64,000 bases of DNA, from positions 186,001 through 250,000 of the forward strand of contig MU405225.1 of assembly GCA_022836615.1 (NCBI GenBank), in the 5' to 3' direction. Shown piece by piece: positions 25,191 to 35,441 of the stretch. This stretch comes from Annulohypoxylon bovei var. microspora. Lineage: Eukaryota; Ascomycota; Sordariomycetes; Xylariales; Hypoxylaceae. The notes under the pieces are model-generated. The model worked only from the letters and a program-made list of their open reading frames with translations, had not been told where the DNA came from and ran no database searches. How positions within the stretch are numbered: the first letter of the stretch is position 1; every line of letters begins with the position of its first letter. The position numbers and the translations under genes are program-made.

Positions 25191-25766
25191 ATGTCATCTC
25201 CCTTTCTACCCGAGGAATGTCGAGGTTTGATGAGCGAGGAAGAGGCCGCTGAAGCTGCAGTGTTTCTTCTGGGAGGAATCGAAGCGATAGAGAGGTCAAA
25301 TGAGGAGACACAAATTGATACCCTACTCCAAGTATCCCACCTCATCGGCAACTTTTTCGAGCGCGACGAACTAGAGCTACTTCTGGGATGGGTTTTAGAA
25401 CGATACAGAACCTTCAGGACTCATTTGTCGGCAGAATGCCAACGTCGGTATTTGATAGAACTGGTCGCCTGGCGCTCTATGGAGGGCACTCATGACGGCA
25501 TATGGATGGCGTACTTTCTCCCTGGCATCTACTCCTTCCAATTTCCTCCTGGGCCCGTCACCCCGAGCTTTAGCCACAACTGGTTTGCATGGTGGGCTAC
25601 CACAGGGCAAACACAGAATCCCCCGACTCCTCAAAGTTCTACTGCCCAAGCAAATCGCGATATGGACCTGTGGTTCTTGGATTACGTATATTGGCGTGAC
25701 GAGCACAGGGAAGACTCAGCCGAGATGCCTATGCAGGTTTATTCTGAACGGTATACCGCCAACTAG
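25191..25766 (+). CDS. Unknown protein, NWFxWW family, paralog 2
   Basis: 191 residues, single exon, start at CCACGATG, the same context as paralog 3. It is rich in Glu, Leu and aromatic residues and predicted mostly helical: an acidic N-terminal helix, a segment IDTLLQVSHLIGNFFERDEL, a basic YRTF/RRYLIELVAWR stretch, a hydrophobic MAYFLPGIYSF stretch, and the signature NWFAWW at 130-135. An acidic tail follows. No signal peptide or zinc ligands. It is clearly homologous over its whole length to the frame starting at 26561 (LLQV, GN-FFER or GNLFER, RRYL-EL-AWR, HDG, LPGI, NWF). Function unknown. Stop TAG. Confidence 0.7.
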   Translation: MSSPFLPEECRGLMSEEEAAEAAVFLLGGIEAIERSNEETQIDTLLQVSHLIGNFFERDELELLLGWVLERYRTFRTHLSAECQRRYLIELVAWRSMEGTHDGIWMAYFLPGIYSFQFPPGPVTPSFSHNWFAWWATTGQTQNPPTPQSSTAQANRDMDLWFLDYVYWRDEHREDSAEMPMQVYSERYTAN

Positions 25767-26560
25767 GTTAAGAAGATTGCCATTTAGGGTAAATGGAGTT
25801 TAGGGATCTGTCAAGGAGGCCTTTTGCTGGGGACGTACTTACAAGAGAATAAATATGACTGAGTACTGGGACGGATACACCATCATCAGGACACGTGGTA
25901 ATAGTTATTAATTAGGTAACCTTTAATGAACTTCATTGATAAAGTAAAGAAATGGTGGTTTTTTCTAAGAGCAGGGAGTTATATGGCTTGTTACTGATAA
26001 CGTTAGTTAGGTAATTGTGCTTGTAAGCTTTTCTTTTGACTTGCTAAGATTATAGTTATCGCAATCCAGGATCACTGTTAGGTGCCACTACCTCTCTTCT
26101 GATGTAATATACCTACGTTTGAGACAACACTACGTAATCATGTGGGAAAGTACGCAAAATCAATCGATATTTCTTCAAGTTAGCCAAGAATAGCTATCTC
26201 GACTGACTTGAATACCTAGGTAGGTGGTAGCACTGCCCGTGGTAGCAGGAACTAAATTCTCTAACTGTTACAGGTAAGTAGGCACTTTCCTGATATTCTT
26301 GAGAGTTCTATGATACGGCACTGAGTGAGTCGGCAGTAAATATAAGTCAATGAACTTCGCAGCTTCCTGTAGATTCACCGAATGCAGGATCGATATACCT
26401 ACCTACCTACATAGTTATCTGTGCTTTTAAGCATCTATCACTTACAATATACCACTTTACACCACCCCATCAATCATCAATTCACCAGCACAACTAAGGA
26501 AGAACTTCATATCTCTCTCCAACGAACAACCGACATAAACCGCAATCCTCAACCACCACG
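25767..26560. other. Intergenic, second copy of the duplicated promoter
   Basis: It contains the downstream copy of the segment found before paralog 2 (near 26128-26300), ACCTAGGT at 26214-26221 and a TACC-type short repeat near 26395-26412. No separate gene. Confidence 0.6.
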
Positions 26561-27103
26561 ATGCCATACGAAGCCCTCCTAACCCCCGAGCAAGCCAAAT
26601 CCGCCGCCCAATTCATCTACAACGAGATCGTGCTGCTCGAGCGGCAAGACGAGGAGGGCCAGATCAGCACGCTGCTGCAGGTGTGCCTCGCGCTCGGCAA
26701 CCTGTTCGAGCGGGACAGCCTGCAGATGCAGCTGCGGTGGGTGCTCAAGCGGCACAAGCGGTTCAAGAAGCTGCCGCTGGCGAAGCAGCGGCGGTACCTG
26801 ACGGAGCTGATCGCCTGGCGCTACATGGTCGGCCGGCACGACGGCCTGTACATGGCCTTCCTGCTCCCCGGCATCCACCACTTCGAGCTGTGCCACCCCG
26901 CCGACGAGAGCGTCCCGAGCACGCAGCGGAACTGGTTTGTCTAGTGGAATGCCGAGGGCCGGAACATGCCTACGCCGGCCGACACCCATATCGTGCTGGA
27001 GAGGAAGCTGAGGATGGACTGGTGGCTGATGGACCAGCTCATGCGTCTCGCAGAACGCCCGAAGAATGCTCCGCCTACAAGCTTGATCACGCCTTTCTAT
27101 TAG
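26561..27103 (+). pseudogene. Unknown NWFxWW family, paralog 3, nonsense-interrupted
   Basis: The frame has 181 codons including the final stop, with a TAG at 26942-26944 (codon 128) splitting it. Upstream 127 codons align closely with paralog 2; downstream 52 codons continue in frame to TAG at 27101-27103 and keep the Trp-rich, charged character of the family tail. The TAG occupies the position of the first Trp of WW in NWFAWW (TGG to TAG, a TpG-to-TpA change). No other disruption is seen, so the lesion looks recent, or the gene makes a truncated product. Third-position G/C is very high between 26580 and 26960, unlike paralog 2, which is hard to reconcile with simple recent duplication. Confidence 0.8.
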
Positions 27104-27988
27104 GTAGAAGCCGATAATACCTTTATTGGTACCTACGTATGAATTCTAGGTGCTTGAGATTGCGAAGGGGTATTAGTTTCTGTTAGAGAGGGGTTTTGCT
27201 AAGAACATTTATATAAGACAAAGAACAGTCACGGGCTTCGAGAATTAAACTATGACTTCCAATTAAAATTAAAGTCACTTCCCACAAGCATAAATCTAAA
27301 ACAACCTCAAGTACGAAGGCCAAGGCCAAATGTTTCGCGTATCTAATCATGGGTTAAACCTCCAGGGCTGTGTACATTGGGATCTTGATGCGTTGTAAGA
27401 AGCTTCGTCTTAGTGCCTGAGCGCCCTGGGCTACAGCGGTTAACCACTAAACTTTAGTGGAGGAATCACTGTTAGGTTTAAGCCCCGAGGCTTACTAAGT
27501 ATCTTACCTAATGCTGGCACGATGCTGACTAATTGCTGATCTAATCAGCAAGGACTGCGAAAGATGTGCGAAACCTTTGGCCTTGACATCCGTCCCTGGT
27601 TGATAATATGTGTCTAAATGGTTTAATTAAGTGGTAGTTTATTATATACTTAAATATTTAACTCGTATACTTTGGAAGCTTACATATAAATACATAAGAT
27701 GGCAACTCCGTTGTCTCGCTAAGGTATCATCCGCCAGCAGCCGCAAACCCGCCAACTATGAAGACCCCCATGATGCAACCGTTAATGCTCATAGGCACCT
27801 AGGTATGTGCCTACCTAATGTGTCCTTGTATCAACTCTACATCACGTACTTGAAGGCACGTGATTCCTCCAGATTTGGGGGCTCATTCATAGGTCTCCCC
27901 TATTCACCCCTATCAAGGGGTTACCGCCCCCTGAAATATCAATATCGATGAGCCAAGTACCTTCGCAACATCACTCGCTCCCCTAATG
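27104..27988. other. Intergenic between the paralog cluster and dim-2
   Basis: It contains the MITE-like element at 27321-27585 and ACCTAGGT at 27797-27804. No coding region supported. The right end is the 3' flank of the methyltransferase gene. Confidence 0.5.
27321..27585. mobile_element. MITE-like inverted repeat, about 265 bp
   Basis: CAAGGCCAAA followed by TGTTTCGC at 27321-27344 is matched in reverse complement at 27562-27585 with three mismatches over 24 bp. The interior has a further small palindrome (TTGCTGATCTAATCAGCAA) near 27532-27550. There is no coding capacity. No clear target duplication was found, so the family is not assigned. Confidence 0.45.
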
Positions 27989-30900
27989 TTACCTTCCCCA
28001 TTTCTGCCGCTTAGTTGAGATCTCCACACACAACTTCGACGGCCTCTTGCGACCCCTTTCGGCGTCCGAGAATTCGTTCCCCTCGCTCGTGGCCGGGGTG
28101 AGCAGTGAATACTTCCGCGGCGTAAACACCATAGACGGGGCCTCCGACGGCGTAGACGAGCCCGACAACCCCGCGCTATTCCGCACAGCTTTATTTCCTT
28201 CCTTGATGATACTATTCCTCACAAACACCTCAAGTATCTCTTCACTCGTTTTACTCTCCTCACTCCCACCACCTCTAAATCCTACAATCTCCTCCTTCCC
28301 ACTCTCCTTCTCCGCAAACTTCGCCAGCCCCCTCTGCGGGACATTCGGCTCATCAAACAGGGTGCCAAACCACGCCTCCCTGACCGCTAATCCCAGGGCT
28401 AGAGAAGCCTGTCTCGCGACACTATTCCCGGCAATGCGCCACTGGTTCGCCGGCGACCCGACCAGCAACTCGTCATCACGAAAGCCCTGCGCGCGGCGTA
28501 TCTCCAGGACCGTGAGCGGCCGGTGCTGGTACCAATGGTTAGAGCAACCGATGCGCGCGTCGGTGGGACCGCACTTAGTGGCGATGGTGCTGAAGATTTT
28601 GTTAGGGTGGACGCGGCCCCAGCCTTTAGCCGACTTCTTGACGCGCTCCTGGCCGTCGGGCGGGTACATGGCGCGCTCGATGTGCGTCATGACGGGCGGC
28701 ATGCCGGGGCGGCCGTGCCACGCTTTCGCGAAGTTCATCTCCCACGGCTGGGTCGGGATGGCGAAGAGCTGCTTGCGGATGGGCGGGGTGAGGCCGGCTG
28801 ATATGCGGTGGTCCGGGAAGCCTGGGCAGAAGTCCGGCTTCGCGTCCTGGATGTCGGGGAGGTCGCCGATAGCGTCGCGGATGCTGACGTATTTGAACGG
28901 CGTCGAGATGAGGATGCGTCGGTCGAAGGGACGTCCGCAGGACATCTCGCCGAGTTTTTTAAGTCGCGTGCCGGGCGGGTGCGAGTGCGATGGGTTGGGC
29001 GCTTTTGGCATGCGGAGGCCCGGGGCGCTGAAGCATAGGAAGACTCGGCTACGGGATTGCGGCGCGCCAAAGGACCATGCATCCAGGAACATGACCTGGA
29101 CTTGGTAGCCGAGGCCGACGAGGGCGCAGCATATTTGGGAGAAGACGCATGCGTCGCGGAAGTTTTTCGAGTTCACCATTTGCGGCACATTCTCGAGAAT
29201 TCCATAATGGGGGCGGTATAGGTCGACGTAGGACGCGAAGGACGCGACAAGGGATTGGTTCTTTCTTTGGTCATCTGTGGTTCTATCAGGGGTGAGCAGA
29301 GAAAATCCGGGGCACGGGGACCCTGCAGATATGAAGTGGACATCTCCAGGTCGGGGGATCTTGTCGCCGTCACCTAGCAATGCCCGGAGTAAAAGATCAT
29401 CCACTGAGCCGAAAAATGGGGTGCAGACGCCCGGCTCGCTGTTTGCCATATAAGTGTGAATAGCCTCTCTCCAGATGTCGTTGGCCCAGTGCATCTCGAT
29501 ACCGCCACCATCCTCGAGACCGCGTCCGAAATTTCCGCCACCGCAGAATAAATCAAGACCTTGCAACTTTTGTGCCGGAGGTACGCTTAATGGGTCAAAA
29601 CCTTGCCGCACTTGGCGTATCAGGACCATGTCGAGAGGAATATAAGTCATATTTCCCTTTTCGGCTTCGACTTCCCGGTGTGTCATAAAGAACATATCCC
29701 CAGTTCCGTCGTGGTCATAAGGGCTAGTTATCTCCTCCTTGAGATAAAACGCTCTTACTAAGCAATGGCGAAAAATCCTATCAGTAGAAATCTCAACAAA
29801 CTGGTCCGTATAAACAACTTCATTAGGAGGCGACTTAGGGGCATTTTTATCGACATCTTTCCTCCGCTTGAGTTTTCGTAACCTAACGTAATTCTTCTTT
29901 CCTTCATCAAATAACGATTCTACAATGAAGGCTTCTAATCGAAGAGAGCTGGGGTTGGTCTCGACGAGGACGGCATCACCAACCTTGTAGGATGGCTTCA
30001 CATGAAACCTGTCCTCGGCACATGTCAAGTGTTCTTTCTTCAGAGTGGTCCATCGACAATCATCGGAAAGATAGGTTTGACGAACGAAAAACTCGGCCGA
30101 CGTGGAAGGACTCCCGAACCACTCAACGCTATGCGTCGCAAGAATTTCGCTAGCTTTCACCTTTGCCGTATTGTGATGACAAGTACAGTTGTTCGATAAG
30201 AATATCTCGTTGTTGTAGGGATACTTCATAATGCCGCAAGGGGTATCGATTGGTTGATACAGCCAAAGCACATCGAAAGTACGTTTCCCCTTTGGCGATT
30301 GGTGGATCTTCTGAACAAGGCCGAACCATAAGTGTTCGCCTTGGTAATGTTTAGACTTCTGTTGTTTCCATTCTGTATCTGTTCCTTCGTCATCTGGGTG
30401 TGTCGAGATCACATCTCCCACTTCGATCGAAGAAATGAATGCCGTACGATCCTGATTGGTTCTCTTAACCGCTGGTGGACTTCTCTCCGTTACGGGAAGA
30501 TTACCCTGTACGAAAGTACTTCGCTTCTTCTGGATGATGGTAGACGGGTTTACTCGTTTGAGAACATTTCCAAACACCATATGGGAGAACAAATCGTATG
30601 CATACGGAGTTACGATCGTTGGTGGTACTTGGCCATCTTTTTGACGCTTTCCTTTTTTAGGGCCTATTATCTCACTATCCTCGTCCGACGATGCTTGGCC
30701 GAATGCTAGATTCGGCTTATATCGATCAAAAGTCTTGATTTCCTTCCAAAATTCATGCCACGTAATTATTGTCGGATCTAACCCGTAAGCTTCTTTCCAA
30801 ATGTAGTTGACGTTTGCAAGGACGGCGCCTCTAAAATCATTTCCCCGGTTCGCAGAATGCCAACGCCGAAAGGCAGTTGAATTTGTATGCTTTTGCTCCA

Positions 30901-31819
30901 GCCAAATGCCGAACTGTGCCTTGAAGTCATACAGGATGGCTCGCTGGTGTTGACTCTTCAAGTAGTCGCAATAGTCAAGAACGTGCTTCGCTAAGTCTGC
31001 GATCCAAAGAAAGGGCTCGTAATATCTCAAGTACTCGGTCGAGGGTTTCTTCAACTTATAATAGATCTCGTCGCCCCGTCTCTCGTTTAAGTCCGACCGA
31101 ACCCAGATTTGATCGCCAACAGTGTGCTCCGCGCTGCCATAGTTTCCAATAGGAAGCTGCCCAAAAAGAATCTTCCTAAGGTAAAACTTCTTTTCGCCGC
31201 ACCGAATCACGCCGTCAAAGTAAAAATGCTCCGAAGCTGCTCGGGTTGCTAGGTGTTGTAAAGGTCTAAGCTCATGAGGATAAATAGGAGCTTTTGTATA
31301 TATAGAAAAGTCTTCTAAGTCAAATTCAATATGTCCAACTTCTTCTTGTGGCAACTGCTGCGTCTTCTTAGCTTCGAGAAGCTCGGCTAAGGCATGTCGT
31401 TCTCGAACTTCGATAGTAGGCGGAATAAAACCTTCAAAAACCGACCTTGGGTGAATAAGGGTTGATCGCGGGATCTCCACAACTATAGGTCTCTCTTTAG
31501 GCGTGCCAGTATTCTGAATGTCTGGAACCGTCTCTAGACCCTCGAAAGGATTTACATTCGGTTCGTCCAAATTCGTCACCGATTTTGCGTCGCCGCGGGT
31601 TGGCTGATACAGGGAAGTCGTGTCAAGATTTCCTGACTCCCCGTGATCATCAGCTGGGTCCTCTTTCTCAACACTAGAGATAAGCTGGTCATATAAATAT
31701 GAAAAATCTGACTCTGGTAGTGGCTCATCACCGCTTAAATCAGACGCCGTAGTTAAGTCCGTGGCTGCATAATTAGAGATCGGGAGACGCTGCCAGCCGA
31801 AAACATTCGCTTGAGCCAT
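27989..31819 (-). CDS. dim-2: DIM-2-type DNA (cytosine-5) methyltransferase
   Basis: 1276 residues in one exon. It transfers methyl from S-adenosylmethionine to cytosine C5 in heterochromatic DNA. The N-terminal 460 residues are acidic then mixed. BAH-like modules lie at about 465-600 and 610-735. The catalytic domain starts near 750: motif I LDLFCGGG (755-762), motif IV SPCPGFS with catalytic Cys836, motif VI ENV (876-878), motif VIII QSRSR (921-925), a target-recognition region, motif IX RRAQGF (1108-1113) and motif X GNSVARQ (1131-1137). The basic Ser-rich tail may hold nuclear signals. Neurospora DIM-2 is about 1450 residues, and the other fungal enzyme, RID, is shorter and lacks these BAH modules. 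In Neurospora DIM-2 follows HP1 to H3K9me3 on RIP'd DNA, fitting the RIP'd blocks in this window. Stop TAA. Confidence 0.92.
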   Translation of the reverse strand: MAQANVFGWQRLPISNYAATDLTTASDLSGDEPLPESDFSYLYDQLISSVEKEDPADDHGESGNLDTTSLYQPTRGDAKSVTNLDEPNVNPFEGLETVPDIQNTGTPKERPIVVEIPRSTLIHPRSVFEGFIPPTIEVRERHALAELLEAKKTQQLPQEEVGHIEFDLEDFSIYTKAPIYPHELRPLQHLATRAASEHFYFDGVIRCGEKKFYLRKILFGQLPIGNYGSAEHTVGDQIWVRSDLNERRGDEIYYKLKKPSTEYLRYYEPFLWIADLAKHVLDYCDYLKSQHQRAILYDFKAQFGIWLEQKHTNSTAFRRWHSANRGNDFRGAVLANVNYIWKEAYGLDPTIITWHEFWKEIKTFDRYKPNLAFGQASSDEDSEIIGPKKGKRQKDGQVPPTIVTPYAYDLFSHMVFGNVLKRVNPSTIIQKKRSTFVQGNLPVTERSPPAVKRTNQDRTAFISSIEVGDVISTHPDDEGTDTEWKQQKSKHYQGEHLWFGLVQKIHQSPKGKRTFDVLWLYQPIDTPCGIMKYPYNNEIFLSNNCTCHHNTAKVKASEILATHSVEWFGSPSTSAEFFVRQTYLSDDCRWTTLKKEHLTCAEDRFHVKPSYKVGDAVLVETNPSSLRLEAFIVESLFDEGKKNYVRLRKLKRRKDVDKNAPKSPPNEVVYTDQFVEISTDRIFRHCLVRAFYLKEEITSPYDHDGTGDMFFMTHREVEAEKGNMTYIPLDMVLIRQVRQGFDPLSVPPAQKLQGLDLFCGGGNFGRGLEDGGGIEMHWANDIWREAIHTYMANSEPGVCTPFFGSVDDLLLRALLGDGDKIPRPGDVHFISAGSPCPGFSLLTPDRTTDDQRKNQSLVASFASYVDLYRPHYGILENVPQMVNSKNFRDACVFSQICCALVGLGYQVQVMFLDAWSFGAPQSRSRVFLCFSAPGLRMPKAPNPSHSHPPGTRLKKLGEMSCGRPFDRRILISTPFKYVSIRDAIGDLPDIQDAKPDFCPGFPDHRISAGLTPPIRKQLFAIPTQPWEMNFAKAWHGRPGMPPVMTHIERAMYPPDGQERVKKSAKGWGRVHPNKIFSTIATKCGPTDARIGCSNHWYQHRPLTVLEIRRAQGFRDDELLVGSPANQWRIAGNSVARQASLALGLAVREAWFGTLFDEPNVPQRGLAKFAEKESGKEEIVGFRGGGSEESKTSEEILEVFVRNSIIKEGNKAVRNSAGLSGSSTPSEAPSMVFTPRKYSLLTPATSEGNEFSDAERGRKRPSKLCVEISTKRQKWGR

Positions 31820-32804
31820 ATTTGTACTTGTTATATCGCCTTAAACATGAACTAAAAATGCGGAAGAGTTTAGTAAACGAGATTACAAAAGCATTATAAG
31901 TATCTTTGTTAGCAAGCTTACCATTAATATCCCAGCGACAGTCAGTTGCTTCAAAAGATAGATGCAATTCATCGAAGACAGCAACTCCATGTAACAATGT
32001 TTCAACAATTACAATAGAAAGACAATAAATTTAGGTGTGTAGGTATATGATAAATAAAAGATGACTTTTATGTGATTTTATGGCGGCAATATAATAAAGT
32101 AATGAGACAATTCGGAACCCAACATTCATCATTCATGTTTGTCAAGTGGACAGGATTCATCGGATTAGTTCATACGTCATATTCGAATTTTCATATAAAA
32201 TTGCCGAAGAAGTGGGACGAAATGGCCAAGGGAAAATAGTTCGATGTCGTTCTATTCGATGATTTTACGCTTAAACCATGATACTCTCTTCAATAACGTA
32301 GGTATAAAATGAATTGGCAAACGTAGCACTGGAGTAAGAGGTCAGATGGATATGGTACGAAGGAGGCCAATGTGAACAGCCCCAGTATAGAACGCTTTAG
32401 CGAGGAAATCTTGCTGGAATGAAGCCATTTTTAGCAACCCCGCCGCTTGCGAAAGGTTTGACATGTGTGGACGCGACGGTCATGAAAGAAAATGGAGAAA
32501 GACTGAAAGAAAAAAAGAACCTTGGAACATTGAACGTGGCGCGTGTATCCACTAAACCACTGATCAATTGTCCAATCCGAGGGCGACAGTTTCGTGTTTG
32601 TGGGGTCTGATCGTAGATTCTCCTGCTGGTTTCGTCAACCCGACAACTCAGCAATGGCAACCAAGGTCATGGGGCTACTAGTTCCCGCACCTTACATAAG
32701 CAGATTTCAGATCTGTGACTGGGGCAGCTGGGGTAGATCGAGATATGACCAATAAGAATTCATACATACATAGTACGTTTTTCTAATAGTACCTATGTAC
32801 CTAG
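31820..32804. other. Intergenic region between the PPR gene and dim-2
   Basis: 985 bp with no supported gene. It holds the 5' flank of dim-2 and the 3' flank of the upstream gene, both read on the minus strand. Short open frames on both strands at 32397-32660 lack any recognisable feature. Confidence 0.5.
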
Positions 32805-35441
32805 TTACTCGAAATCCTTTTTTTGTTGTATATTTGCCGTTGCGTTTTCTTGCTGAGATGCAAGGAATGCTTTGCCCGCAATCCTCTGCTGAAGTTGTTG
32901 GGAACCTCCGCGCAAGTCAGACTGTATATAATTTTGGACATCTTCAGGGGTCGGCCATCTCCAGCTACCCGCGATCTTCGCGGTGTTTTCTATTTGAGAT
33001 ATTATGTCTTCCTCTTCATCATGACTAAGACGTAACCTAGCAAATGCTTGAAAGGCACATAGAGTCTTTACAATCAATGCCTGACCACGATTTCCTATCC
33101 TCTCGGCCTCTTCGTCGATATACGCTTTATTCGTAAGCATCCATTGCAACAATTCTTTCATTGCTTCCGTGTCTTCGAGAAATGCTAAAGTGCGCATATA
33201 TGTATGTAAATGGACGGGCTCTATATTATGCATAAATCTAGGCGCTTCGAGGCCCCCGGATTTCGACCTTACTATGTCGACAGGTTTTGTAAGCTGGGAG
33301 AAGATCGTCTTTAGCGTTCGTAAAATCGGTTCGGCTGAAGGGACCAGGGAAGTCTCCCCATTTCTACCGCTCTCTAATGGTGTCCTTAGGGATCCAAGCC
33401 GGGAGGCGGCCGCCTTTTGAGCAGCGCGACAAATATATAGGAACATCTCCGGGTTTATCCCAGTTCTATTCTGCACATGTTGGATTACATCCATAGATAT
33501 GGATAAGGTTTGGGCATCATTATCAGTCCTGGTACCATTCACGACACAAATATGCGGCCGTGCTAGTGCCCTGAGGATGATAGACCAAGGTAACCCAAAA
33601 GTAGAGCCCTCAGTAGTCCGAGGCCTTAGTCGTAAGCTACAAAGTTTTATAGCGTGGCGGATGTGGAAAAGGTCTTGCAGGGGTATCTTCTCTTTGTCTG
33701 GACGCTGGGGTTGTAATCTGCAGAGAAGTTGGATATAGCTCTTGAAGACTAAGAGGGGGACCCGACTGAGTACTTCGTAAGACGCTTCTTTGAAGGGGAG
33801 GAGGGCGCTAATGCTGAGCGAATCGAGACCATTATCATGAAGATAGCGGGAGGCCTCCTCGAGAGAGTCGGCGTTGGTCAACAGTGTGTAGAGGCACTGG
33901 CCCTCCGGCTTGACACCGTGGCTAACCATCCGATCGTATAGCTCACCAACCGTAGGGGGTGATAACCTGGCCAACTCATACTCGGTATAGTTAGCGTCGT
34001 GGATGGGCAAGGCTTCCCGAGAATCACCAGGTAATGCAGTGGAGTTTTGATGAATGGGAGGAGCATGCAATTTGATAAACATCTCTGCATAAACTTGGAC
34101 TGTAGGAGATTTGCTCGTTTGGGGGTCAAACTTGTTAAAAACTTTCCACGCTTCCTGGCTATTGCGAGTTGCTCGTATCGACATAGCCCACTCAGTAAAG
34201 ACGTTTTGACCTTGCTCCTCGCCCTTCCATTCCTTCGGTGGGATACTACGAGTTTGTATAGTAGGAGAATCGGTACCCACGCCGCCGAGAGCACTCAAGG
34301 CTTGGTCGTAGTGGTCGTCTGGATATCCAGCTTCCTTCATAAGGACTCCAGCCTTCACGCTGCGAGAGTAATTGTCATCGGGTGTTCGTTTTGCATCGAG
34401 ACCATCAAAATCCTGTCGGTATGGGGGCCAAGATTTCGTATATCTTATAGCCACTGCTCTCTCCGTCTTAGATTTTTTCAGCCCGACCATCACTTCTCGG
34501 ACAGCTCGATAACTGTATTTGTTAATAATCAGAGGCTTCTCCAGATTGTCTGACATTGCTAGCAAGATCTTCTGTGCCCTCCAATTGAATTCCATATTTA
34601 CAATAGGTTGGAATACTGCTGGCTTTTTAAATAGCTGCAAAGCTTTATTGAAAATTTCACACTTATCGTGGTAGTTGTGGGCATCCACGCTCGATGGCAT
34701 CCCTTGAATGTACTGAGCCGTAAGACGTGCTAGTGTCACGATTGACCTTGGCCATAACCGTTGAACATGGTTGACTAGACGGCGAAGGAACAACAGATAC
34801 TGAGCCACTGTCATGGTCATTTTGAGATCGGGTACAGCCAAAGAGTCGCCTGATAATTGAGGTCTAGAATGAAAGTGGTGTTTTGATGCATACTCCATCA
34901 GAGATAATAAAGTCTCAGCCTTGAAGATTCTCTCATCGCTGCGTGACAGGATCGACATAAGGAATATAGGTGTCAGTGTTTCGGTCGAAACCAGCCGTTG
35001 AACTCGGACATCCCCGTCCTCTCCTGACATTATCCATATCCAATGATCTACATCTTCCTTAGACCAGCCTCTAGTTTCTAACCTGTTGAAACGATCGGCC
35101 CAGTCAGAAGGAGTGATGGAGTGAATAGACGTGTTGACATGAGGTTCGTTTTGAATGTCCTGTCTAGCCATCCAGGTCTGAAGCATCACTAATGGGAGAC
35201 GATCAGTGCGTAGCCTAGCGGCTAATTCGAAAGCACCACGATATGCCTTATTTTGCCCATGGGTCTTAGATCGAAGGCGTAGAGCTAGTATGCGACTAGG
35301 TGATTGTCGAAATTTGGGATAGCGCTGCCGCCCAGAACTGGTCATTCGCGAGAGCGTTTGACTCCAATTTGATTTAGATGTCCATAGAGAGCCGGGCTTA
35401 GTAGCTGAATTGGCCAAAGATACCGCAGGTGAGGCAGACAT
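32805..35441 (-). CDS. Pentatricopeptide-repeat-like mitochondrial protein
   Basis: 878 residues, one exon. PPR proteins bind organelle RNA and control its stability, processing or translation. The clearest PPR-like helix pair is at about 497-535 (ELYDRMVSHGVKPEGQ, then TLLTNADSLEEA), with a weaker one at about 413-438. The rest is helical and rich in Leu and Arg, as in degenerate fungal PPR arrays. The N-terminus (Ser/Arg/Lys-rich, almost no acids for about 65 residues) looks like a mitochondrial presequence. It is divergently transcribed from the mitochondrial RMND1/Mrx10-like gene, 440 bp away. The specific RNA target cannot be read. Stop TAA. Confidence 0.7.
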   Translation of the reverse strand: MSASPAVSLANSATKPGSLWTSKSNWSQTLSRMTSSGRQRYPKFRQSPSRILALRLRSKTHGQNKAYRGAFELAARLRTDRLPLVMLQTWMARQDIQNEPHVNTSIHSITPSDWADRFNRLETRGWSKEDVDHWIWIMSGEDGDVRVQRLVSTETLTPIFLMSILSRSDERIFKAETLLSLMEYASKHHFHSRPQLSGDSLAVPDLKMTMTVAQYLLFLRRLVNHVQRLWPRSIVTLARLTAQYIQGMPSSVDAHNYHDKCEIFNKALQLFKKPAVFQPIVNMEFNWRAQKILLAMSDNLEKPLIINKYSYRAVREVMVGLKKSKTERAVAIRYTKSWPPYRQDFDGLDAKRTPDDNYSRSVKAGVLMKEAGYPDDHYDQALSALGGVGTDSPTIQTRSIPPKEWKGEEQGQNVFTEWAMSIRATRNSQEAWKVFNKFDPQTSKSPTVQVYAEMFIKLHAPPIHQNSTALPGDSREALPIHDANYTEYELARLSPPTVGELYDRMVSHGVKPEGQCLYTLLTNADSLEEASRYLHDNGLDSLSISALLPFKEASYEVLSRVPLLVFKSYIQLLCRLQPQRPDKEKIPLQDLFHIRHAIKLCSLRLRPRTTEGSTFGLPWSIILRALARPHICVVNGTRTDNDAQTLSISMDVIQHVQNRTGINPEMFLYICRAAQKAAASRLGSLRTPLESGRNGETSLVPSAEPILRTLKTIFSQLTKPVDIVRSKSGGLEAPRFMHNIEPVHLHTYMRTLAFLEDTEAMKELLQWMLTNKAYIDEEAERIGNRGQALIVKTLCAFQAFARLRLSHDEEEDIISQIENTAKIAGSWRWPTPEDVQNYIQSDLRGGSQQLQQRIAGKAFLASQQENATANIQQKKDFE

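Noticed and set aside
26683..27117. 144-codon Ala/Arg-rich frame overlapping paralog 3
   Set aside because: GC-driven shadow; homology to paralog 2 lies in the other frame.
28047..29108. 353-codon plus-strand frame opposite dim-2
   Set aside because: Lies fully antisense to the conserved methyltransferase motifs; no domain of its own.
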